From: Dethiosulfovibrio peptidovorans
GTDB taxonomy: Bacteria; Synergistota; Synergistia; Synergistales; Dethiosulfovibrionaceae
Reading direction: 5' to 3'
Length of the DNA: 53,008 nt
Assembly: GCA_002748665.1 (NCBI GenBank)
Contig: PDTB01000028.1
Location: forward strand, 1 to 53,008
The position numbers and the translations under genes were made by a program. Of this stretch, positions 1 through 9,383 are shown piece by piece. The notes under the pieces are model-generated. The model saw only the letters and a list, made by a program, of their open reading frames with translations. It did not search any database and had not been told where the DNA came from. Numbering within the stretch: position 1 is the stretch's first letter; each line of letters begins with the position of its first letter.

Positions 1-444
1 ACCCGGACCAACCCATGCCATAACCGGGGAGAAATCATTCACGCCTTGTCTCTTCAAAAAATTCGCCGCTGAGGCCACCACGTTCAAGGTAGTCCCCGCA
101 AATCCCGAATGAAGAGAGAGACGCCAAGGACAAGGGCTGTCACAGGAGAGAAAAACAGGGTAGCAATCTGCAAACTGAAGGGTCGATATCACGCCCTCCC
201 GTTGAAGAAAGACACCGTCACCTTCGATGTCCCCCTCCGCGATGGTCTCCTCATCGAGGATCCGATCCCCATGAACCTGTTTCAGAGAGAGGGTCGGCCC
301 CAAAGACCTCAGCATGGAGATAACCTGGTCCTGAGGGCAGGGATCGTCAAAACGGAGGGTGAGGGCAGCTAGAGGTACAGCCCCGTCCATGAACTCCAGG
401 ATCGGTATCCCTCGCCACAGGCCCTTACGAAAGAACGGAGGCAC
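1..444 (-). CDS. pgeF: PgeF/YfiH-family polyphenol oxidase (multicopper-type purine nucleoside phosphorylase), 3' end cut by window
   Basis: I read 148 codons in frame to the window edge, from a GTG at 444 that shares one base with the folC stop codon, so the two are probably translationally coupled. The family (YfiH/YlmD/LACC1) is a cytosolic zinc enzyme that cleaves purine nucleosides and was first called laccase-like. Three family landmarks are visible: the KQVHG motif, the FADCYPVF segment with its metal-binding cysteine, and LHSGFAG, which corresponds to the usual HAGWRG. The histidine is kept, but Trp-Arg is replaced by Phe-Ala. The C-terminal part of about 100 residues lies outside. 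It is the last visible gene of the tig-to-folC operon. The start is uncertain because the ribosome binding site is weak. Confidence 0.8.
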   Translation of the reverse strand, partial: MPPFFRKGLWRGIPILEFMDGAVPLAALTLRFDDPCPQDQVISMLRSLGPTLSLKQVHGDRILDEETIAEGDIEGDGVFLQREGVISTLQFADCYPVFLSCDSPCPWRLSLHSGFAGTTLNVVASAANFLKRQGVNDFSPVMAWVGPG

Positions 445-1760
445 TATTCCTGCATATGGGCCAATATCCAGCCCACCAGGTACAGGCTGCCGCAACAGAG
501 CACGACGTCGCCCCGACGAAGAGCCAACTCCAGGGCACAATCGGGATGGGAGACGGCTATCGGGGGACCGGTCCACGGCAGAGACGCCGCTATCCAGTAA
601 AGGACCTCGGCGGAGGCGCATCGGTCATTACCCGGAACCTGAGTACAGATCAACCGACAGGCGATGGATCGAGAGAGGATCTCCAGGGTCTTTCGGTAAT
701 CCTTATCGGCCATGGAGGCGTACACCACGACCAAACGTTCACGCCCGAATAAACGCGGCAGATTCTCAGCCAGAGCCTCCATGCCATGTGGATTATGAGC
801 ACCATCCACCAGAATTGGCGGTCGTTGACTCACAACCTGGAGCCTTCCGGGCCATTGGGTCGCCTTAAAACCGTGGAGTATAGCCTCCTCCTCCAAAAGG
901 GGGAACCGATCCTTCAGAGTCAAACACGCCTCGTATGCCAGGGCGGCGTTTCGCCCCTGGTGAGCTCCAATGAGCCCCAGTGAAACAGGTGTATCACGAT
1001 CTCCCCGACGAAGGACACAGCTCGTACCGGAGAGCCCCACGGTGAGATTCTCTACGGACACGTCCTGATCGACCACGATCCCCTGCGCTCCACGAGCACG
1101 GCATACGTCAACGAACAGGCGGGAGAGTGGACCGCCTCCGTCCCCAGCGTAGACAGCAGCTGTCTTGTCTCTGACCACAGCGAACTTTTCTCCTGCAACA
1201 GCTTCGAGACTGTCTCCCAAAAACTCACAGTGATCCATAGCTATAGGGGACACCACGGATACAATCACATTGGACAAGACGTTGGTGGCGTCCAATCGCC
1301 CCCCCATCCCAGCCTCAACGACGGCGACATCCACCTCTGACTCAGCTATGAGGAGGATAGCCGCAGTCGTGAGAACCTCGAAGTACGTCGGTCGATCCAG
1401 GGAGAGAACATGATCACGCTGGAGCCGCTCCTCCACACGCTTCAGGGCCTGCATCCAACAGTTTGGAGGCAGGGGAGCACCGTCCACCAGGAGCCGTTCG
1501 CCAAAGCTGACCAGGTGAGGGCTGGAGTACAGAGCCGTCCGATATCCGGCCTCCCTGAGAGCCGAGGTCATCATAGCGGATGTGGATCCCTTGCCGTTCG
1601 TTCCCACCACGTGGATCGATGAGAAACGACCTTCGGGATGATCCAGAAGGTCGAGAAGCCGGGAGACCCTTTCGAGTCCAGGATTGATCACCGGACTCGA
1701 AAGATCGTTCAAGAGAGCCTCGACAGCCTCGTACGGCCCGGCGAACGACGAGACGGTCAT
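444..1760 (-). CDS. folC: Folylpolyglutamate synthase / dihydrofolate synthase
   Basis: Cytosolic ATP-dependent ligase of the Mur ligase superfamily. It joins glutamate to dihydropteroate or adds further glutamates to reduced folates. The 438-residue protein has the phosphate-binding loop VVGTNGKGST near residues 51-60, the folate-family segment VVEAGMGGRLDATN at about 147-160, and the C-terminal VDGAHNPHG motif at about 318. Length is normal for the family. The ATG overlaps the valS stop codon as ATGA, which shows tight coupling in one operon. Confidence 0.95.
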   Translation of the reverse strand: MTVSSFAGPYEAVEALLNDLSSPVINPGLERVSRLLDLLDHPEGRFSSIHVVGTNGKGSTSAMMTSALREAGYRTALYSSPHLVSFGERLLVDGAPLPPNCWMQALKRVEERLQRDHVLSLDRPTYFEVLTTAAILLIAESEVDVAVVEAGMGGRLDATNVLSNVIVSVVSPIAMDHCEFLGDSLEAVAGEKFAVVRDKTAAVYAGDGGGPLSRLFVDVCRARGAQGIVVDQDVSVENLTVGLSGTSCVLRRGDRDTPVSLGLIGAHQGRNAALAYEACLTLKDRFPLLEEEAILHGFKATQWPGRLQVVSQRPPILVDGAHNPHGMEALAENLPRLFGRERLVVVYASMADKDYRKTLEILSRSIACRLICTQVPGNDRCASAEVLYWIAASLPWTGPPIAVSHPDCALELALRRGDVVLCCGSLYLVGWILAHMQE

Positions 1761-4414
1761 TCTGACAGACTCGCCACGTTGTCCTCAATCCGCCGAATGC
1801 GTCTCTCAAAATCGTCGATCCGCTGACGTTCCTTCTCCACCACGTCGGCAGGAGCTCGTTCCACGAAGTTGGGGTTAGAGAGCTTCCCACGGCTCTTCTC
1901 CAGGTCTCTCCGTACCTGGTCTCGCTCCTGAGTCAGTCGCTGAATTTCGCTGTCCACGTCCAAAAGATCTCCTACAGGCAACGAGACTATGCCAAAGTCC
2001 AGAACGGTACTGAGAGCCTTGGGAGCCCCTTCCGATGTGGGATGGATAGAGATGGACTCCACCTTGGTCAGAAGGGAGATGAGGTCACTGTTGTCCCTGA
2101 TCAAAGCCGCTGCATCTGGACGATCAGTCCGAACCACGATGGACTGAACCGATTTCTGGGGCGGAAGCCCTGCCTCTGCCCGAAGGTTTCTGACCGTCCG
2201 AATCAGTTCCCGGAGGATGTCCATATCGCCACATCTTCGAACGGATTGATCGTCGACCTCAAGGAGAACCCAGGACTCCCTCTCCATGGGAATATGACCA
2301 AAAGCAAAAGCCTGCCACAACTCCTCGGTGACGAAAGGCACGAAGGGATGAAGCATCGTCAGAACGCCACGGAAGACCTCAAGAAGCACCCACAGGGTAG
2401 CCTCCTTTCGCGTCTCTCCCTGGTTTCCCCACAGGGCTGGCTTGGACATCTCCACGTACCAGTCACACAGGTCTCCCCATATAAAATCGTACAGAAGCCT
2501 GGCAGCATCGCCGATCAGGTATGCATCCAGATTGTCGGTTACCTGGACGTTCACTTGGGCGAGTCGATCCATGATCCAACGATCATGGAGCCGAAGATGA
2601 TCCGGTTCGGGGCGATTCGGCTCGTCGTCTCCCAGGTTCATAAGAGCAAAACGGCTGGCGTTCCATATCTTGTTCAGGAAATGCCGGTAATTCTCTATCT
2701 TGGCCGGACTCAGGAGGATGTCCCGACCAGGCATCGTGAGCGCAGCTACGGTAAACCGGAGGGAATCGGCGCCAAACTGATCAATCATGGTCAGGGGGTC
2801 GATCACGTTCCCCTTGGATTTGGACATTTTCTGACCACGCTCGTCCCGAACAAGGGCATGGATGTACACGTCCTCAAAGGGGATCTCGTCCATAAACTCA
2901 AGCCCCATCATGATCATCCTGGAAACCCAAAAGAAAATGATATCGAAGCCAGTCACCATAAGGGACGTGGGGTAGAAATATTGAAGATCCTGGGTATCAT
3001 CGGGCCACCCCAGGGTAGAAAAAGGCCACAGAGCACTGCTGAACCACGTGTCCAACACGTCCTCGTCCTGGGTCAGAGCCGATGAGCCACAGGAGACGCA
3101 GCGATCAGGGTCGGTCTCGGAGACCGTCAAATGACCGCAGTCTCCACACGTCCAGGCCGGGATGCGGTGTCCCCACCAGAGCTGTCGGGAGATACACCAG
3201 TCACGGATGTTCTCCATCCATTGGTAGTATGTCTTGGTCCAGTGTTCTGGAAGCCACCGTATGAGCCCTTCCTGCACGGCGGTCACGCCTCGATCGGCCA
3301 GAGGTTTAGCCTTGACGAACCACTGTTCTGAGAGGTAGGGTTCGACCACTGTATTGCACCGGTAGCAATGCCCCACCTGGTGGGGAAGGTCCTCCACAGA
3401 GCTCAGAAGTCCCTGGGCCTCCAGATCCCCCACAGCCCGTTCCCGAGCCAGGGCTACCGGGAGCCCCTTGTACTCACCGGCATTCTCGTTCATAATCCCA
3501 TGGTCGTCGATGACCTGAAGCTGCTCCAGACCGTGACGCTGTCCGACCAGAAAGTCGTTGGGATCGTGAGCTGGGGTGATCTTGACAAAACCCGTTCCGA
3601 ACTCGGGATCTACCATATTGTCCTCAATAATCGGGATGGCCCTACCACCAGTGAGCGGAGCGACCACTTTTTTGCCTATAAGGTGCCGGTGTTTTTCGTC
3701 CCTCGGATGCACTGCCACAGCCACGTCACCCAGGATGGTCTCGGGACGAGTGGTGGCAACTACGATGTGACCGGGCTCGTCGATAATTTTGTAGATCACG
3801 TGATAGAGTTTTCCTGGCTCTTCCGAGTGCTCCACCTCCAGGTCGGATAGTGCCGTCTGACACCGGGGACACCAGTTGATGATGTACTTTCCCCGATAGA
3901 TCAATCCCTTCTCGTAGAGTCGAACGAATACGGCACGAACGGCCTTGGAGAGGCCCTCGTCCATGGTAAAACGAAGTCGTCGCCAGTCACAGGAATTGCC
4001 CAGTTTTTTCTGCTGGGTAATGATCCTGTTGCCATATTCCTCTTTCCACGCCCAGACCCGCTCAATAAACTCATCCCGGGGCATATCGTGTCTGGAACGG
4101 CCTTCCCTGGCCAGTTCCCGCTCCACCACGTTCTGGGTAGCGATGCCGGCATGGTCCGTTCCGGGGAGCCAGAGTACGTTAAACCCCCTCATCCGCTTGT
4201 ACCGACAGATAATGTCCTGAAAAGTGTTGTTGAAAGCGTGCCCCATGTGGAGGGACCCTGTTACGTTTGGCGGCGGAATAACGATTGAAAATACCTTTTT
4301 CGAGGGGTCTACATCGGCCTCGAACAGTTTTTCGTCCAGCCACCATTGGTACCATTTATCCTCTATGGGTTTAGGATCGTAGTTTTTGGAAAGGTCAGTG
4401 CGACGCTGGTTCAT
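1757..4414 (-). CDS. valS: Valyl-tRNA synthetase
   Basis: Class Ia aminoacyl-tRNA synthetase of 885 residues that charges tRNA-Val and edits mischarged threonine. The catalytic HMGH motif lies at about residues 56-59 and KMSKSKGN in the second half of the Rossmann fold. Between them sit the CP1 editing domain and a cysteine-pair zinc element (CGDCG...CVSCGS). The C-terminal 60-70 residues are a charged coiled-coil arm typical of ValRS. I place the start at the ATG at 4414, which shares one base with the engB TAA stop and is preceded by GAGGGGGAA. An upstream in-frame start at 4450 would add 12 residues inside engB and lacks support. Confidence 0.96.
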   Translation of the reverse strand: MNQRRTDLSKNYDPKPIEDKWYQWWLDEKLFEADVDPSKKVFSIVIPPPNVTGSLHMGHAFNNTFQDIICRYKRMRGFNVLWLPGTDHAGIATQNVVERELAREGRSRHDMPRDEFIERVWAWKEEYGNRIITQQKKLGNSCDWRRLRFTMDEGLSKAVRAVFVRLYEKGLIYRGKYIINWCPRCQTALSDLEVEHSEEPGKLYHVIYKIIDEPGHIVVATTRPETILGDVAVAVHPRDEKHRHLIGKKVVAPLTGGRAIPIIEDNMVDPEFGTGFVKITPAHDPNDFLVGQRHGLEQLQVIDDHGIMNENAGEYKGLPVALARERAVGDLEAQGLLSSVEDLPHQVGHCYRCNTVVEPYLSEQWFVKAKPLADRGVTAVQEGLIRWLPEHWTKTYYQWMENIRDWCISRQLWWGHRIPAWTCGDCGHLTVSETDPDRCVSCGSSALTQDEDVLDTWFSSALWPFSTLGWPDDTQDLQYFYPTSLMVTGFDIIFFWVSRMIMMGLEFMDEIPFEDVYIHALVRDERGQKMSKSKGNVIDPLTMIDQFGADSLRFTVAALTMPGRDILLSPAKIENYRHFLNKIWNASRFALMNLGDDEPNRPEPDHLRLHDRWIMDRLAQVNVQVTDNLDAYLIGDAARLLYDFIWGDLCDWYVEMSKPALWGNQGETRKEATLWVLLEVFRGVLTMLHPFVPFVTEELWQAFAFGHIPMERESWVLLEVDDQSVRRCGDMDILRELIRTVRNLRAEAGLPPQKSVQSIVVRTDRPDAAALIRDNSDLISLLTKVESISIHPTSEGAPKALSTVLDFGIVSLPVGDLLDVDSEIQRLTQERDQVRRDLEKSRGKLSNPNFVERAPADVVEKERQRIDDFERRIRRIEDNVASLSE

Positions 4415-5034
4415 TATCGTTCCCCCTCGTTCTCTCCGTATTGGCGCCATTCGATCAGATACTCCCCGATAAACCGTTTCAGCTCATTCAAGCCCATTCC
4501 GTCCTCAGCAGAGGTGACGGGCGGAACGTCCACAGAACGTACCCCCTCCCGGATATACCGAAAGAGCTCACCCTTACGCTTACTGCGGGAGACCTTATCT
4601 CCCTTTGTAAAAACGGTCAGGATGGGCAGCCCCAATCCGTCGACCCATTCCTGAAGCTCCCGGTCGTTCTTCAAAAGCCCGTGGCGAAAATCAACCAGAT
4701 GAACCACCAATGCCAAGGAGCGCCTGGTGGTCATGTATCTCTCTATGAGCCGTCGCCACTGATCCTGCTCTTTCTTGCTTCGAGCCGCATAGCCATACCC
4801 CGGAAGGTCGACCAGGATGAAGGGATCTCCCGCTCCGTTCACCTCGAAAAAGTTGATACTCCTGGTTTTTCCGGGTTTTGAGCTGATATGAGCGATTTTC
4901 TGGTCGATAAGACGATTGAGAAGGCTGGATTTCCCGACATTGGACCGCCCAGCCAGTGCGATCTCTGGATACTGTTCCCCGATAAATTGGCCGGACTCAA
5001 AGGCCGTCCGAACCAGACTGGCCCGCCATCGCAT
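4414..5034 (-). CDS. engB: Ribosome-biogenesis GTPase YsxC/EngB (YihA)
   Basis: Small TRAFAC-class GTPase of 206 residues needed for late assembly of the 50S subunit. G1 is GRSNVGKS at residues 29-36, followed by KPGKTRSI (switch I), DLPGYG (G3) at 76-81, TKGD (G4) at 143-146 and TSAEDG (G5) near 173. Length fits the family. The chosen ATG at 5034 overlaps the lon stop as TGATG and has GGAGG seven bases upstream. A TTG three bases earlier is less likely. The pairing of lon with engB is common in many bacteria. Confidence 0.95.
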   Translation of the reverse strand: MRWRASLVRTAFESGQFIGEQYPEIALAGRSNVGKSSLLNRLIDQKIAHISSKPGKTRSINFFEVNGAGDPFILVDLPGYGYAARSKKEQDQWRRLIERYMTTRRSLALVVHLVDFRHGLLKNDRELQEWVDGLGLPILTVFTKGDKVSRSKRKGELFRYIREGVRSVDVPPVTSAEDGMGLNELKRFIGEYLIEWRQYGENEGER

Positions 5035-7349
5035 CAATCAGCCTCCAGAGCGTGGCGGAAGACCTCCTTCGCAGAGGAGACGAATATGAAGGAGAGTCCC
5101 TCCCGAACCCAACCTTCCAGTTCCTCCACATCGGGACGATTTCCCTCAGGCATGATAAGGGAAGTGATCTTGTTCCTCTTGGCGGCCAGGACCTTCTCTC
5201 GGACTCCCCCGATTGGGAGAACCTGACCTAAAAGAGATATCTCACCGGTCATGGCCACGTTAGGCCTGTACCGACGACCAGCCAGGACAGACAATATAAC
5301 CACAGCCATGGTGATCCCCGCAGAGGGACCGTCCTTGGGGATGGCTCCCTCTGGCACGTGAAGATGGACATCAAATTGCCCCCAGTTCAAGCTACCGAGT
5401 CCCAGCTGAGAGCTGTGTCCCTTGAGATACCCCATAGCCGTCTGGGCCGATTCCTGCATGATGGTCCCTAAGTTTCCGGTTAAGGTGACTTGTCCCTTTC
5501 CTTCACAGGAGATGGCCTCAATGACGAGCACTTCCCCCCCAGCCTGGGTCCAGGCCAGTCCAAGAGCGATTCCTCGTCTGGGAGACTTGGAAAGCCGAAG
5601 GTCGTATCTCTTGGGAGCCCCGAGGAAGTCCTTGATGTTTTTGGACGAGACAATCACCTTTCCCCGAGGCGTGTCATCACTCTCAGCCTCCACGATCGCC
5701 ATGGCTGCCTTGCGGCAGATGGCCGACATCTTTCGTTCCAGGTTCCGAACCCCGGCTTCTCTGGTATACTCCGACACGATCTTTCGATAGACTCCGTCGG
5801 AGATGGAGAGATCTTTACGGGTCAGACCGTTTTCTCGAAGGAGCTTGGGCAAGAGGTGTTTCTTGGCGATATGAAGTTTCTCCTCCATAACGTACCCCGA
5901 TAGCTCGATGACCTCCATCCGATCCAGAAGAGCTCGGGGGATGGTATGAGTCACGTTGGCCGTGGTGATAAACAGAACCTGGCTCAGGTCGAAGGGGACC
6001 TCCAGATAATGGTCGGTAAATCGATCGTTCTGTTCGGGATCCAGGACCTCCAGCAGAGCCGAGGCCGGATCACCTCGAAAATCGTTGCCTAACTTGTCAA
6101 CTTCGTCCATGAGAAGGACCGGATTTTTAGTGCCTGCCTGTTTTATCTTCTGGATAATCCGTCCGGGCATGGACCCGATGTAGGTTCGACGATGCCCCCG
6201 AATCTCGGCCTCGTCCCGGACACCGCCGAGGGACATACTCACAAAGGTCCGCCCCATGGCGTCGGCAATGGATCTCCCCAGAGAGGTTTTACCGACCCCG
6301 GGAGGCCCCACAAGACAGAGGATCCCCCCCCGTGCGCGGTCCCCTGCCAGCTTTCGGACAGCGATGAACTCCAGAAGGCGTTTTTTAATTTTTTCCAGAC
6401 CGTAGTGGTTCGAGTCCAACACCGATCGGACTGTTGAAAGCTCCAGCACGTCGTCGGTAAGCGTATGCCAGGGCATGCCCAAAATCCAGTCCACATAGCT
6501 TCGGACCACCGTAGCCTCAGCAGAGAGAGACGGCATCTTACCCAGACGATGCAGCTCCTCCCGAGTTTTGTTCTCGACATCCTCGGGCAATTTGGCCTCC
6601 ACAATTCGCTGTTCATAGTTATCGACCTCGGAGTCCGAGTCATCCTGACCAAGTTCGGACCGAATGACCTTGAGCTGTTCCCTGAGGTAGTATTGTTTTT
6701 GCCCGTGTTCCAGTTCCTGCTGAACCCGACTGTGGATATCGTGCTCCAATTTGAGAAGCTCGTTTTCCTCCAAAAGGATCTTGATGAGCATCTCCATCCG
6801 GGTCTCCATGCGATAACACTCTAAAAGATTCTGCCGTTTCTCGACATCCACCGTCAAATGGGAGGCGACCAGATCCGACCACTTGTCCAGGTCTCGTACC
6901 GAATTGACCGACAGAAGAATCTCTGGAGGAAGCTTTGGGTGAAGAGTCACGTAGTCCTCGAAGGCCAGCAGAACACTCCGTTTAAGGGCCTCGATCTTCT
7001 CGTCCTTTCGCCATCGGCCGGACTCCACCGGGATAAGGTCAGCGGACAGGACGTCTCGCTCTTTTACATAGGTTCGGGCTCTCATACGAGCCAGCCCCTC
7101 AATGAGAACCTTCGTAGAGCCATCAGGAATCCGAACCATCTGAAGGATGTTGCAGAGAGTTCCCATGGAATACAGGTCGCTCTCGCCAGGATCGTCCACG
7201 GCCAGGTCGATCTGAGTCGCCACGAAGATTTTTCGATCCTCTAAAATGGAGAGCTCAATGGCCTTCAGGGAGCGGGGACGACCGATGAACAAAGGTGCAA
7301 TGGACCCTGGGAACATGACCATATCCCGAACAGGGAGAACATAAGCCAT
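5034..7349 (-). CDS. lon: ATP-dependent protease Lon (LonA type)
   Basis: Cytosolic AAA+ serine protease of 771 residues, which removes damaged and short-lived regulatory proteins. An N-terminal substrate-binding LAN domain is followed by a coiled-coil stretch around residues 200-240, Walker A GPPGVGKTS at about 348 and Walker B LLMDEVDKLG at about 415. The C-terminal protease domain has the catalytic serine in KDGPSAG (about 675) and the partner lysine in GGVREKVLAAKR (about 717). The ATG lies three bases after clpX, and its ribosome binding site GAGGAGG sits inside the clpX end. Together with tig, clpP and clpX it forms a protein quality-control operon. Confidence 0.97.
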   Translation of the reverse strand: MAYVLPVRDMVMFPGSIAPLFIGRPRSLKAIELSILEDRKIFVATQIDLAVDDPGESDLYSMGTLCNILQMVRIPDGSTKVLIEGLARMRARTYVKERDVLSADLIPVESGRWRKDEKIEALKRSVLLAFEDYVTLHPKLPPEILLSVNSVRDLDKWSDLVASHLTVDVEKRQNLLECYRMETRMEMLIKILLEENELLKLEHDIHSRVQQELEHGQKQYYLREQLKVIRSELGQDDSDSEVDNYEQRIVEAKLPEDVENKTREELHRLGKMPSLSAEATVVRSYVDWILGMPWHTLTDDVLELSTVRSVLDSNHYGLEKIKKRLLEFIAVRKLAGDRARGGILCLVGPPGVGKTSLGRSIADAMGRTFVSMSLGGVRDEAEIRGHRRTYIGSMPGRIIQKIKQAGTKNPVLLMDEVDKLGNDFRGDPASALLEVLDPEQNDRFTDHYLEVPFDLSQVLFITTANVTHTIPRALLDRMEVIELSGYVMEEKLHIAKKHLLPKLLRENGLTRKDLSISDGVYRKIVSEYTREAGVRNLERKMSAICRKAAMAIVEAESDDTPRGKVIVSSKNIKDFLGAPKRYDLRLSKSPRRGIALGLAWTQAGGEVLVIEAISCEGKGQVTLTGNLGTIMQESAQTAMGYLKGHSSQLGLGSLNWGQFDVHLHVPEGAIPKDGPSAGITMAVVILSVLAGRRYRPNVAMTGEISLLGQVLPIGGVREKVLAAKRNKITSLIMPEGNRPDVEELEGWVREGLSFIFVSSAKEVFRHALEAD

Positions 7350-7352
7350 GGA

Positions 7353-8642
7353 TCAGGCAACCTCCTCATCGGTCCTGAGAACGAATCGGGGCGACTCGGT
7401 TCCCTCGACAAAGCCTGGTTCGATGACGATCTTGGCGATGTCCTTTTCACGGGAGGGAAGCTCATACATGAGGTCGAGCATCCGTCCTTCCAGAATAGTT
7501 CTGAGAGCCCGGGCTCCGGTTTTTTTTGCGGCAGCCTTCTCCGCAACAAGCCTGAGGGCCTCCTCGGAAAACTCCAACTCCACGCCCTCCAGCTCAATAA
7601 GGCGCATATACTGACGAACCAAGGCATTTCTGGGCTCAGTGAGGATACGGACCAAGGCATCGACATCCAGACTCTCCATGGGCACGAGGACGGGAAGGCG
7701 ACCGATAATCTCAGGGATAAACCCGTATGAAACCAGGTCATCGGGCTCAGACTGAGAGAGGATCTCATATTTCGTCTCCGCTGACTGGCGACACACGTCT
7801 CCGCCAAAACCAATAGCTTTTTCGTTTACCCTTCTGGCAACGACATCCTCCAAACCATCGAAAGCACCGGCACAGATGAAAAGGATGTTGGTCGTATCGA
7901 TCTGAATGAAGTCCTGATACGGATGTTTTCGGCCCCCCTTGGGCGGCACGTTGGCCAAGGTCCCCTCTAAAATCTTGAGCAGGGCCTGCTGGACTCCTTC
8001 CCCTGAGACGTCTCTGGTGATGGATGTGGATTCGGACTTGCGAGTGATCTTGTCGATCTCGTCGATGTAGATGATGCCCCGCTCGGCCGCAGCCACGTCG
8101 TAGTCGGCAGCCTGAAGCAAGCGAACCAGGATATTCTCCACGTCCTCTCCAACGTATCCCGCCTCGGTCAGAGCCGTAGCGTCGGCCATGGCGAAAGGAA
8201 CCTTAAGCCTCCTGGCCAGGGTCTGGGCGATCAAGGTCTTGCCCGAACCCGTAGGCCCGATGAGCAAAAGATTGCTCTTTTGTATATCCACGTCGCTATC
8301 CTGGGATTGGTTGTTCTGAACCCTTCGGTAGTGATTGTAGACGGCGACAGCTACCGCCCGTTTAGCGTACTCCTGGGAGATAACATATCGATCAAGATAG
8401 GCCTTGATATCCTTGGGTTTAGGAATCTCGGCAAAATCCAAAGGACTTGCTTTCACATCGGCCTGCTGATCGTCGGTTTCCTGTTCCTCGTTGAGGATCA
8501 GGGAACACAGATTGACACACTCGTTACAGATATAGACACCGGGACCGGCGATGAGTTTCACCGCCTCTTCCTGAGATTTTCCACAAAACGAACACCGCAG
8601 GTTTGTATCCTTACCTTGGCCTCCGTCGTCAAAGGTCTTCAT
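7353..8642 (-). CDS. clpX: ATP-dependent Clp protease ATP-binding subunit ClpX
   Basis: AAA+ unfoldase of 429 residues that recognises tagged substrates and feeds them into ClpP. The N-terminal zinc domain has cysteines at 17, 20, 39 and 42 (CSFC...CNEC). Walker A GPTGSGKT is near residue 130. The sensor and pore region includes [17 protein letters not shown]. The IGF tripeptide that docks onto ClpP is present near residue 275 in KAIGFGG, so a working partnership with the adjacent clpP is expected. I chose the ATG at 8642 because GGAGGGAAGGAG lies just upstream. An in-frame start at 8678 would lie in untranslated leader sequence. Confidence 0.97.
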   Translation of the reverse strand: MKTFDDGGQGKDTNLRCSFCGKSQEEAVKLIAGPGVYICNECVNLCSLILNEEQETDDQQADVKASPLDFAEIPKPKDIKAYLDRYVISQEYAKRAVAVAVYNHYRRVQNNQSQDSDVDIQKSNLLLIGPTGSGKTLIAQTLARRLKVPFAMADATALTEAGYVGEDVENILVRLLQAADYDVAAAERGIIYIDEIDKITRKSESTSITRDVSGEGVQQALLKILEGTLANVPPKGGRKHPYQDFIQIDTTNILFICAGAFDGLEDVVARRVNEKAIGFGGDVCRQSAETKYEILSQSEPDDLVSYGFIPEIIGRLPVLVPMESLDVDALVRILTEPRNALVRQYMRLIELEGVELEFSEEALRLVAEKAAAKKTGARALRTILEGRMLDLMYELPSREKDIAKIVIEPGFVEGTESPRFVLRTDEEVA

Positions 8643-8672
8643 ACTCCTTCCCTCCTCAAGACTGGTACAGGG

Positions 8673-8736
8673 GGACACCCCGTTTGTCCCACAATACGCA
8701 AATAAGGGATACCCATAATGTTGGGCTCCCTTATTT
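8673..8736 (-). promoter_or_regulatory. Tandem stem-loops between clpP and clpX
   Basis: Two hairpins occupy the 123-base gap between clpP and clpX. One has a perfect 10-base stem pairing 8700-8709 with 8727-8736, with a further CCCA/TGGG pairing inside its loop. The second is a shorter GGGACA/TGTCCC stem nearer to clpX. In the direction of transcription the long hairpin ends in UUAUUUG, which is weak for an intrinsic terminator. It could be a partial attenuator or a processing and stability element that sets the ClpP:ClpX ratio. The structure is seen; the role is inference. Confidence 0.45.
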
Positions 8737-8765
8737 CAAAAAAGCCACCTCTCCAGCTACGATGA

Positions 8766-9344
8766 CTAGCGTTTGTCGATAACCTTATCCACTAGACCGT
8801 AAGACATAGCCTGTTCACCCGACATGTAGTAATCACGCTCCGTATCAGCACAGACTTTGTCATACTCCTGCCCACTGTGGTTGGCCAAAATCCGGTTCAG
8901 AGTCTCCTTGGTATGGAGGATCTCCTGAACCTGGATAGCCATATCCGATGCTTTTCCTCTGGTGCCGCCCCATGGTTGGTGGATCATAATCCTGCTGTTC
9001 GGCAGCGATATACGTTTCCCCCTGGTTCCAGCGGTCAGCAGGATCGCCGCCATGCTCGCAGCGATTCCCACCACGATGGTGGAGATATCACATTTGACAT
9101 ACTGCATGGTGTCGTATATGGCGAGCCCAGCCGTGGTGGAGCCCCCTGGGGAATTGATGTAAAAGTAGATATCCTTTTCAGGATTTTCGCTCTCCAAAAA
9201 GAGCATCTGAGCGATCACCGAGTTGGCCAGGCCATCTCCAATTTCGTCACCGATAAAAACTATCCTGTCCTTCAACAGGCGCGAATAGATGTCGTATGAA
9301 CGCTCACCGCGTCCGGTCTGTTCTATAACGTAGGGAACATACAT
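8766..9344 (-). CDS. clpP: ATP-dependent Clp protease proteolytic subunit ClpP
   Basis: Serine peptidase of 192 residues that forms the tetradecameric chamber of ClpXP. The catalytic triad is visible: Ser97 in [11 protein letters not shown], His122 in MIHQPWGG and Asp171 in ERDYYMS. The oxyanion-hole segment NSPGGS lies at about 64-69. Length and motifs are normal, with no sign of an inactive paralogue. The ATG has GGAGG 11 bases upstream. The gene lies 39 bases after tig and shares its operon. Confidence 0.97.
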   Translation of the reverse strand: MYVPYVIEQTGRGERSYDIYSRLLKDRIVFIGDEIGDGLANSVIAQMLFLESENPEKDIYFYINSPGGSTTAGLAIYDTMQYVKCDISTIVVGIAASMAAILLTAGTRGKRISLPNSRIMIHQPWGGTRGKASDMAIQVQEILHTKETLNRILANHSGQEYDKVCADTERDYYMSGEQAMSYGLVDKVIDKR

Positions 9345-9383
9345 AGGTATACGATCCTCCCCATAGGGCTCGATTCGCCGATT

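Noticed and set aside
2042-3085. 347-codon plus-strand frame opposite valS
   Set aside because: Antisense shadow of valS, without family features.
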